64,000 nt of DNA from NCBI GenBank assembly GCA_947463325.1, contig CANHQT010000002.1, positions 1-64,000 on the forward strand, in the 5' to 3' direction. The stretch comes from Sphingomonadaceae bacterium (GTDB lineage: Bacteria; Pseudomonadota; Alphaproteobacteria; Sphingomonadales; Sphingomonadaceae). Numbering within the stretch: the first letter of the stretch is position 1; every line of letters begins with the position of its first letter. The position numbers and the translations under genes are program-made. Of this stretch, positions 57,373 to 64,000 are shown one piece after another. The notes beneath the pieces are model-generated. The model was not told the origin of the DNA, did not search any database, and saw only the letters and a list, made by a program, of their open reading frames with translations.

Positions 57373-58296
57373 GTGGCCACGCTGGGATTGAGCGCAGAGG
57401 ATCAGGCGGAAGTCGCGCGGTTCCGTGCCGAGGTCGTCGAACCGTCGATGACCAATCTCGTCATCCTCGATTTCTGGGCCGAATGGTGCGGCCCGTGCAA
57501 GCAACTGACCCCGGTGCTGGAAAAGGTTGCGGCGGACTATGCCAGCAAGGGCGTGGTGCTCGCCAAGGTCAATGTCGATGAGCAGCGGTTCATCGCCGCT
57601 CAATTCCGTGTGCAATCCATCCCCACCGTCTATGCGATGTTCCAGGGCCAGCCGGTCGCTGACCTGACCAACGCGCGCACGGAATCGCAGCTGAAGGCGC
57701 TGCTCGATCAAATCCTGCGCCAGCTTCCCATCGAAAGCGCGGATGCCGCCGCCGAACAGCAGGTTGAACCCTTGCTGGCGATGGGCGAGGAAGTGCTCGC
57801 CGCGGGCGATGGCGAGCGCGCCGCGAGCATCTTTGCCCAGATTATCGAAATCGCGCCGACCAGCGCCCCCGCCCACGCCGGCCTCGTCCGGGCGTTGATT
57901 GCTGCCGGCCAGCTTGATGAAGCCGGCGAAGTGCTCGCCACCCTGCCGGAGGAGGTGGCAAAGGATGCCGCCATCGGTCAGGCGCGCTCGGGCTATGAGC
58001 TGGCACGCAATGCCCCCCCGGCGGAGGAATTGTCGGCGGAACTGGCCGCGCTCACCGCTGCGGTTGCGGCCGATCCTGACAATCATCAGGCACGGTTTGA
58101 TCTTGCCGCAGCACAGATTGCGGCGGGTCAGCGCGATGGCGCTGCGGATAATCTCCTCGCCATCATCGCTGCCGACCGTGGCTGGAACGAAGGGGCGGCG
58201 CGCGAACGGCTGCTCGCTCTGTTCGAAGCGGTGGGCCTGGAGGATGGCTGGGTGAAGGCACAGCGCCGCCGCCTGTCGGACATATTGTTCGGCTGA
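57373..58296 (+). CDS. thioredoxin-domain TPR protein (YbbN/CnoX-like)
   Basis: LDFWAEWCGPCKQLTPVLEKVAADYASKGVVLAKVNVDEQRFIAAQFRVQSIPTVYAMFQGQPV plus TPR tail. Confidence 0.92.
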   Translation: MATLGLSAEDQAEVARFRAEVVEPSMTNLVILDFWAEWCGPCKQLTPVLEKVAADYASKGVVLAKVNVDEQRFIAAQFRVQSIPTVYAMFQGQPVADLTNARTESQLKALLDQILRQLPIESADAAAEQQVEPLLAMGEEVLAAGDGERAASIFAQIIEIAPTSAPAHAGLVRALIAAGQLDEAGEVLATLPEEVAKDAAIGQARSGYELARNAPPAEELSAELAALTAAVAADPDNHQARFDLAAAQIAAGQRDGAADNLLAIIAADRGWNEGAARERLLALFEAVGLEDGWVKAQRRRLSDILFG

Positions 58297-58937
58297 TGGG
58301 CCCCAAGCGCATCTCGATCTTTCCGCTTGGCGGCGCGCTGCTCTTTCCCGGGCTGCAACTGCCGCTGCACATTTTCGAGCCGCGCTATCGTGCGCTCGTC
58401 TCCGATGCGCTGGCGCGCGACCGGATGATCGGCATGATCCAGCCTCGCGAAGGCGATCCTGTCTCGCCGCCGCCCGGCTATCGCGGGCCGGAGCTGTTCG
58501 GCACCGGCTGCCTTGGCCGCATTGCGGATGTAGAGGCGCTGGAGGACGGGCGGTTCAATCTTATCCTCGAAGGGGTCGGCCTGTTTGCGCTGGTGCGTGA
58601 ACTCGATGTGACCACGCCCTTCCGCCAGATCGAAGGGATGATGCTGCCCGAGCGGGAGGATGATGTGCTCGCTGCGGTGGAGCGTGCCGCGCTCGAAAAT
58701 GAATCGAAACGCTTTGCCATCTGGCTTGGCTACCGCGTCGATTGGGACGGGGTCGGGCAACTGGACGATGCCACCTTCGTCAACGCCATCGCGCAGATCG
58801 CGCCGTTTGACATCGCATCCAAACAGGCGCTGCTCGAAGCGCCCGGCATTTCTGCGCGCGCCGAACTGCTCATGCAGATGATGCGTTTTGCCAGCACCCG
58901 CCGCGACCCGGACGATAACCGCGCGACGCTGCAGTAA
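58296..58937 (+). CDS. LON peptidase substrate-binding domain protein
   Basis: ISIFPLGGALLFPGLQLPLHIFEPRYRALVSDAL ... GCLGRIADVEALEDGRFNLILEGV. Confidence 0.92.
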   Translation: MGPKRISIFPLGGALLFPGLQLPLHIFEPRYRALVSDALARDRMIGMIQPREGDPVSPPPGYRGPELFGTGCLGRIADVEALEDGRFNLILEGVGLFALVRELDVTTPFRQIEGMMLPEREDDVLAAVERAALENESKRFAIWLGYRVDWDGVGQLDDATFVNAIAQIAPFDIASKQALLEAPGISARAELLMQMMRFASTRRDPDDNRATLQ

Positions 58938-58940
58938 CGG

Positions 58941-60182
58941 TCAGACTGTTGTGCCGGCGAGCAGCCTCGGCAAATCGCCGCTCTCGCCGCGCGCTTCTGC
59001 CATGAAAAAGCTTTTGAGGAGGCCGCTGCGCTGCACGCCGGCGAGGCCGAAGCGCCGCACCGCGCTTGCCGCTGTTCCGGGGATACCGAACAGGCGGGTC
59101 AGCGCATCGGTCGCCACTGCGACGGACAGATTGTCGAGCCCGCGCCAGCGCTGATAGCGCTCCAGCAATTGGGCATCGCCCGCGTCGAGGCCCAGGCGCG
59201 CGCCGTCAACGATCACTTCGACAAGGCTGGCCACATCGCGCAAGCCCAGATTGAATCCCTGACCCGCGATCGGGTGGATGCCGTGCGCCGAATCTCCCAC
59301 CAGCGCCAGCCGCCGGTCGATGATCCGGGCGCTATGCTGGAAGGCGAGGGGGTAGAGCGCGCGCGGCGCAATTTCCTCAATATCGCCCAGGATGCCGCCC
59401 ATGCGCTTTATCAGCTCGGCCTTATATCCCCGGGCGCCAAGTTTCAGGAACGCCGGCGCGTCGCGCTCATGTGTCGACCAGACAAAGGCGCTGCGATGCC
59501 TCCCGTCGGGCAGATCATTCAGCGGCAGGATCGCGAACGGCCCTTCGGGGTAGAAAATTTCGTAGGCCACATTCTCGTGGCTTTCGGCATGGGCGAAGGC
59601 GCCGATCATCGCGCCATGCTGATAGGTCCAATGCGCCATGGGGATGCCCGCGGCGTCCCGCGTTGCCGATTTCCGTCCTTCGCACACCGCAAGCAACGGG
59701 GCCGAAAGGATGCTGCCGTCAGCCAGCGTCGCAGTGGCGCGATGCGCGTCGCGCTCGATCCCCGCCGTGATCACTGGGGCGCGCCAGTCGACCAGCGGCG
59801 ATGCGCGGACCGCCTCCGCCAAAGCCAGCCGCAGGCGGCGGTTCTCAAACATCAGGCCGAGATAGCCGTCATCGGGCGCGGGCGCGAAATCGAGCTCGCC
59901 CGGCTTCAGGCCATCGGACACCCAGATCCGCTCGATGCCGCAACCATGCCCTTCCAGATAGCGGTCGAGCCCGATCGCCTCGAACATTTTCCAGCTCGCG
60001 CTGGCGATGGCCGATGCGCGACCGTCAAATTCGGGTGCGATCGTCGTCACCGGATCGGCGGGATCGATGATGATGCTCGAAAGGCCATGCGCCGCGAGTG
60101 CGAGCGCCAATGTCTGGCCGACCAGGCCGCCACCGGAAATCAGCACATCGGCGCTGGCATTGCGGGGCTGGGCAGGGGGCAT
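58941..60182 (-). CDS. UbiH/UbiF/VisC/COQ6-family FAD hydroxylase
   Basis: ADVLISGGGLVGQTLALALAAHGLSSIIID; LALVGDSAHGIHPIAGQGFNLGLRDV; start at MPPAQPRN. Confidence 0.9.
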   Translation of the reverse strand: MPPAQPRNASADVLISGGGLVGQTLALALAAHGLSSIIIDPADPVTTIAPEFDGRASAIASASWKMFEAIGLDRYLEGHGCGIERIWVSDGLKPGELDFAPAPDDGYLGLMFENRRLRLALAEAVRASPLVDWRAPVITAGIERDAHRATATLADGSILSAPLLAVCEGRKSATRDAAGIPMAHWTYQHGAMIGAFAHAESHENVAYEIFYPEGPFAILPLNDLPDGRHRSAFVWSTHERDAPAFLKLGARGYKAELIKRMGGILGDIEEIAPRALYPLAFQHSARIIDRRLALVGDSAHGIHPIAGQGFNLGLRDVASLVEVIVDGARLGLDAGDAQLLERYQRWRGLDNLSVAVATDALTRLFGIPGTAASAVRRFGLAGVQRSGLLKSFFMAEARGESGDLPRLLAGTTV

Positions 60183-60373
60183 GATGTTGCGACTCCGGAT
60201 CGGTGCTTGGCCCCTAGATAGGCCGCGCGGCACGCTTTTGCCATGTCTCGCTTGCGACTGTCTGCCGCACCTTGCTTGACGGCGAGTCGCACGCGCGGGC
60301 ATAGTGTTCTGGCGGGGTGAAGCAGGCGAAACATATCGTCTTTGTGCTCCGCCCGGATCAAGGCAATTCATTG

Positions 60374-62731
60374 ATGGCAAGCCGTATTCCCGCCAGCGAA
60401 CCGAATGACTGGAACGGACTTTTCCGGGACAGTTTCCTGCGCTCGACGATGATGCTGGGCGGCGTCGCGCTCGCCATTGGTGCGCTGTTGCTGCTCGTCG
60501 CGCTTGCCACCTTCTCCTCGGCTGACGCCAGCCTCACCACCGCAGCGGCTGGTGCCGACAATAACTGGCTCGGCGTGCCCGGTGCGTGGGTTGCCTCGCT
60601 GTTGCTGTTGCTGGTCGGCTGGCCGGCCCTGATGGTGCCCGCTTTGCTCGGTCGGCAGGCCTGGCGAATGATCGTCGGGCCCGACCGCGCAGGCCCGCAG
60701 CGCCGCCTGACAATTGGCCTCATCGGCATGCCGATGATGTCGGCGGGCTTGGCGATTTGGGAAAACTGGCCCACGCGGGATCTTACCGCCGGCATGGGCG
60801 GCATGGTCGGCATGCTGGTGGAAGCGCCGCTTGACCCATTGCTTGCCGAAGCCGGCAGTGGTGCGGCGCTTGCCGTGCGTTCGATGCTCGCCTTCGCGCT
60901 GGTCGCAGGGGGCGCCGTGCTGTGGTGGCGCAGCCTCCAACTCGGCCGCATCCGCCTGCCGCGGATCGCCTTGCCGCAGTTCGCCCGCGGTAGGGAAGAA
61001 GACCGTCTGCCGATCATGTTTGAAGCGGATGAGGATGCCGATGAGGAAGGACCGGTCGCACCGCGCAAGCCCGTCCGCCCGATCACCGAGGGCGAACGGC
61101 CTGAGATCAGCGAGCCTGCCCGTCCGCCCGCACCCTCTGCGACCCGCAAGCCCGCCAAGCAGGGGGACATGTTTGCCGACAGCAGCCTGCCGCCGCTGTC
61201 CCTGCTCACGCCTGCGCCGGCCAATGCCGGTCTGGCGGTCGATCGTGCTGCGCTTGAGAAAAATGCACGCTTGCTCGAATCCGTGCTGGAGGATTTCTCA
61301 GTCAAAGGTCAGGTGAAAGCGATCCGGCAGGGTCCGGTCGTGACCATGTATGAGCTTGAGCCCGCACCGGGCACCCGCGCCAGCCGCGTGTCCAATCTTG
61401 CCGAAGATATCGCCCGCAACATGGCGGCGCAGTCGGCACGCATCGCGCCCATTTCCGGTCGCACGGTGATCGGCATCGAATTGCCCAACGCCCGCACCGA
61501 ACCGGTTGTCCTGCACCAACTTATCGCCAGCGATGCTTTCCAGACCCAGCAGGGGCAGCTGCCGATCGTGCTGGGTAAGAATATCGCCGGTGATCCGGTG
61601 ATTACCGATCTTGCGCCGATGCCGCACTTGCTGATTGCCGGCACCACCGGTTCAGGCAAATCGGTCGGCCTCAATGCGATGATCGTCTCGCTGCTTTACC
61701 GGCTGACGCCGGACCAGTGCCGCATGATCCTGATTGATCCCAAGATGCTGGAACTCAGCGTCTATGACGGCATCCCGCATCTGCTCGCGCCTGTGGTGAC
61801 GGAGCCGGCCAAGGCCATTCGTGCCCTCAAGTGGGCAGTCGAGCAGATGGAGGATCGTTATCGCCTGATGCGCGATCTCGGGGTACGCAACCTCTCCGGC
61901 TTCAATGACAAGGTGCGCGGGGCCAAAGCGCGCGGGCAATCGCTGCGCCGTCAGGTGCAGACCGGTTTTGATCCCGACACCGGCCGGCCGATCCTAGAGG
62001 AAGAGCCCTTCGAATATGAGCCCATGCCGCAGATCGTGGTGGTGGTGGATGAGCTCGCCGACCTCATGATCACCGCCGGCAAGGAAGTTGAAGTGCTGAT
62101 CCAGCGGCTCGCCCAAAAGGCGCGTGCAGCCGGCATCCACCTCATTCTCGCGACGCAGCGCCCCTCGGTCGACGTCATCACCGGCGTTATCAAGGCCAAC
62201 CTGCCGACGCGCATCTCCTTCCATGTCACCAGCAAGATCGATAGCCGGACCATCCTGGGTGAAATGGGCGCGGAACAGCTGCTCGGCAAAGGCGATATGC
62301 TTTACATGGCCGGCGGCAAGCAGCCGATGCGCGTGCACGGGCCGTTCGTTTCTGATGATGAGGTGCGCCGCGTTGCTGACCATTGGCGCGGGCAGGGGAC
62401 GCCGACCTATGTCGAAGCCGTCACCGAAGAGCCGGAGGCTGGTGGCGACTTTATCTTCGGTGATGAACCGATCATGGATTCGCCTGAGGACCGCCAATAT
62501 TCGCAGGCCTGCCAGGTGGTGATTGACAGCCAGCGTGCCTCGATCTCCAGCGTCCAGCGCGCGCTGCGCATTGGCTATAACACGGCCGCGCGGCACATTG
62601 ACCGGATGGAAGAGGACGGGATTGTCACCGCGCCCAACCATCTCGGCCGGCGCGAGGTGCTGATTGACCGCAACGGCAAGCGGGCCAAGGGACACCCCCG
62701 TGGGGATGATGATGACGGCGGCTTTGCCTGA
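60374..62731 (+). CDS. ftsK: DNA translocase FtsK
   Basis: Four N-terminal TMs; HLLIAGTTGSGKSVGLNAMIVSLLYR; IVVVVDELADLM; C-terminal gamma domain SISSVQRALRIGYNTAARHIDRMEEDGIV. Confidence 0.95.
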   Translation: MASRIPASEPNDWNGLFRDSFLRSTMMLGGVALAIGALLLLVALATFSSADASLTTAAAGADNNWLGVPGAWVASLLLLLVGWPALMVPALLGRQAWRMIVGPDRAGPQRRLTIGLIGMPMMSAGLAIWENWPTRDLTAGMGGMVGMLVEAPLDPLLAEAGSGAALAVRSMLAFALVAGGAVLWWRSLQLGRIRLPRIALPQFARGREEDRLPIMFEADEDADEEGPVAPRKPVRPITEGERPEISEPARPPAPSATRKPAKQGDMFADSSLPPLSLLTPAPANAGLAVDRAALEKNARLLESVLEDFSVKGQVKAIRQGPVVTMYELEPAPGTRASRVSNLAEDIARNMAAQSARIAPISGRTVIGIELPNARTEPVVLHQLIASDAFQTQQGQLPIVLGKNIAGDPVITDLAPMPHLLIAGTTGSGKSVGLNAMIVSLLYRLTPDQCRMILIDPKMLELSVYDGIPHLLAPVVTEPAKAIRALKWAVEQMEDRYRLMRDLGVRNLSGFNDKVRGAKARGQSLRRQVQTGFDPDTGRPILEEEPFEYEPMPQIVVVVDELADLMITAGKEVEVLIQRLAQKARAAGIHLILATQRPSVDVITGVIKANLPTRISFHVTSKIDSRTILGEMGAEQLLGKGDMLYMAGGKQPMRVHGPFVSDDEVRRVADHWRGQGTPTYVEAVTEEPEAGGDFIFGDEPIMDSPEDRQYSQACQVVIDSQRASISSVQRALRIGYNTAARHIDRMEEDGIVTAPNHLGRREVLIDRNGKRAKGHPRGDDDDGGFA

Positions 62732-62833
62732 ACCGCAGCCCGTCTGGGGGTTCAGGCGATGTTCAATGGCCAGCGGCTATCAGAGCGGCTATCCGCGCCT
62801 TGACTGCGCCCGGCCATCAGCAACGGATTTTGC

Positions 62834-63496
62834 ATGACCTTCCCTGCCTTTCGTTATCTTGCTCCTGCTTTTGCTGTCGTTGCTGGCACGATCGGCCTTG
62901 TTTTGTCGGCGCCTGCACCCGTCTCGGCACAGGCGGCACCTGCGCTCACCGGTGATCTGCTGCGCGTGCAGCGCCATCTGGAGGCCATGAACACGCTCGT
63001 TGCCGATTTCACCCAGACTGACCGCAACGGACAAGTGCAATCCGGCCAGCTGACGATGAAGCAGCCGGGCCGCATCCGCTTTCAATACGCGCCCGGCATT
63101 CCCTTGTTGATCGTTGCTGACGGGCGTTCGCTGACCCTCATCGATTATGAGGTACGTCAGGTGCAGCGCTGGCCGGTCCGCAATTCACCGCTCGCTGTGT
63201 TGATTGATCCGGGTGCCAATCTCATCCGTTATGCGCGGCTGCGCGATACGGGTGATGCCAGCACGCTCAGCGTCGAAGTGCGTGACCCGAACCGTCCGGA
63301 ATATGGCATGATCACCATGGTCTTCCGGCGCGATGCCGGTTCGCCCGGCGGGCTGGAGCTTTATGGCTGGGTCGCATTGGACGCGCAGCGCAATCGCACG
63401 TCGATTCGCCTTTCGGGGCAGCGTTACAATGTCGCAGTGGCTGATAATGCCTTCCGCTGGCGCGATCCGAGGCCGCAGGGCGCGCGCAATCGTTGA
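62834..63496 (+). CDS. lolA: outer-membrane lipoprotein carrier protein
   Basis: MNTLVADFTQTDRNGQVQSGQLTMKQPGRIRFQYAPGIPLLIVADGRSLTLIDYEVRQVQRWPV. Confidence 0.9.
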   Translation: MTFPAFRYLAPAFAVVAGTIGLVLSAPAPVSAQAAPALTGDLLRVQRHLEAMNTLVADFTQTDRNGQVQSGQLTMKQPGRIRFQYAPGIPLLIVADGRSLTLIDYEVRQVQRWPVRNSPLAVLIDPGANLIRYARLRDTGDASTLSVEVRDPNRPEYGMITMVFRRDAGSPGGLELYGWVALDAQRNRTSIRLSGQRYNVAVADNAFRWRDPRPQGARNR

Positions 63497-63682
63497 GACC
63501 GCGACGGATCGCCGTGCAGCCGCCACGATTCATCGCGCACAATTGTAGTCCGTTCATCTGGGCGACAGGAAACGGGTCTAATCGGAAAGAGTGAGGCGGC
63601 ACCAACGGCATGGCCGGTGTTCCCCCCTGTTGATCGGCCTGCCGGTTGTCTCACCTCAAAAGGCGTGACGAACGCGTTTTTG

Positions 63683-63719
63683 AACCCCCGCTCCTCCGCC
63701 CCTGGAGCGGGGGTTTTTT
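63683..63719 (+). terminator. Rho-independent terminator
   Basis: AACCCCCGCTCC-TCCGCCCCT-GGAGCGGGGGTTTTTT perfect 12-bp stem. Confidence 0.88.
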
Positions 63720-63762
63720 GTGCGGTTTGCGAAAAGCCGGAGCGCTGGCTAGAGCGGCGCTC

Positions 63763-64000
63763 ATGTCGTCTCTCCGCCCGCTGCGCATCGCTTCTTGGAA
63801 TATCAACAGTGTGCGTGCGCGCGCCGACATCGTTGGCCGTTTCCTTGAGGAGGAAAGCCCCGACATCCTCTGCCTTCAGGAAACGAAGGTTGAAGACGGC
63901 CTCTTCCCGCACGAGATTTTCAAAAGCCGCGGCTATGATCACATCATCATCAACGGCCAGCGCATGCACCATGGCGTGGCTATCGTCAGCCGCGTGCCGA
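63763..64000 (+). CDS. xth: exodeoxyribonuclease III, truncated at the right window edge
   Basis: Manual translation MSSLRPLRIASWNINSVRARADIVGRFLEEESPDILCLQETKVEDGLFPHEIFKSRGYDHIIINGQRMHHGVAIVSRVP; open at the edge, so absent from the ORF track. Confidence 0.92.
   Translation, partial: MSSLRPLRIASWNINSVRARADIVGRFLEEESPDILCLQETKVEDGLFPHEIFKSRGYDHIIINGQRMHHGVAIVSRVP

Noticed and set aside
62725-62755. CCTGAACC...GGTTCAGG hairpin after ftsK as a terminator
   Set aside because: The stem is real, but no U tract follows, so terminator function is not supported; left unannotated.

Overview
The 64 kb window looks like a high-GC alphaproteobacterial chromosome, probably Sphingomonadales (inferred from gene content, not tested). 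From left to right it contains five blocks. (1) About 1-14.5 kb is a catabolic locus: FAD oxidoreductase, SDR, NAD-epimerase, thiolase, TetR regulator, acyl-CoA ligase, enoyl-CoA hydratase, TonB receptor, MFS transporter, alpha/beta hydrolase, Zn-ADH, DAD-like cupin and PF10118-like hydrolase. Five copies of a 16-bp palindrome, consensus CTRAACAnnTGTTYAG, sit upstream of its transcription units and probably mark a local TetR regulon. (2) About 14.7-17.1 kb is a DUF3489-DUF2924-serine recombinase module. (3) About 17.7-21.7 kb is an AT-rich island bounded by a 180-bp imperfect direct repeat made of tRNA-Arg(CCG) plus the 5' flank of the next gene. It carries a compact four-gene operon (SPFH/YdjI-like with SHOCT-like tail, two membrane proteins, a zinc-ribbon protein) and is the best candidate for an undescribed system. 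(4) About 21.7-55.9 kb is mostly housekeeping: aguB, nth, M48 protease, dapB, P450, an expanded SUF operon, pyrD, ggt, glyoxalase genes, cysQ, aceA with a divergent ScfR/RamB-like regulator, and others. (5) About 55.9-57.1 kb is a 1.1-kb remnant element bounded by a 53-bp exact repeat of the tRNA-Gly(GCC) 3' half, followed by ybbN, a LON-domain gene, ubiH-like, ftsK, lolA and the start of xth. Two real genes cut by the window edges (<1-1275 on minus; 63763->64000 on plus) are missing from the ORF track. Family calls come from reading the proteins; no database search was run.
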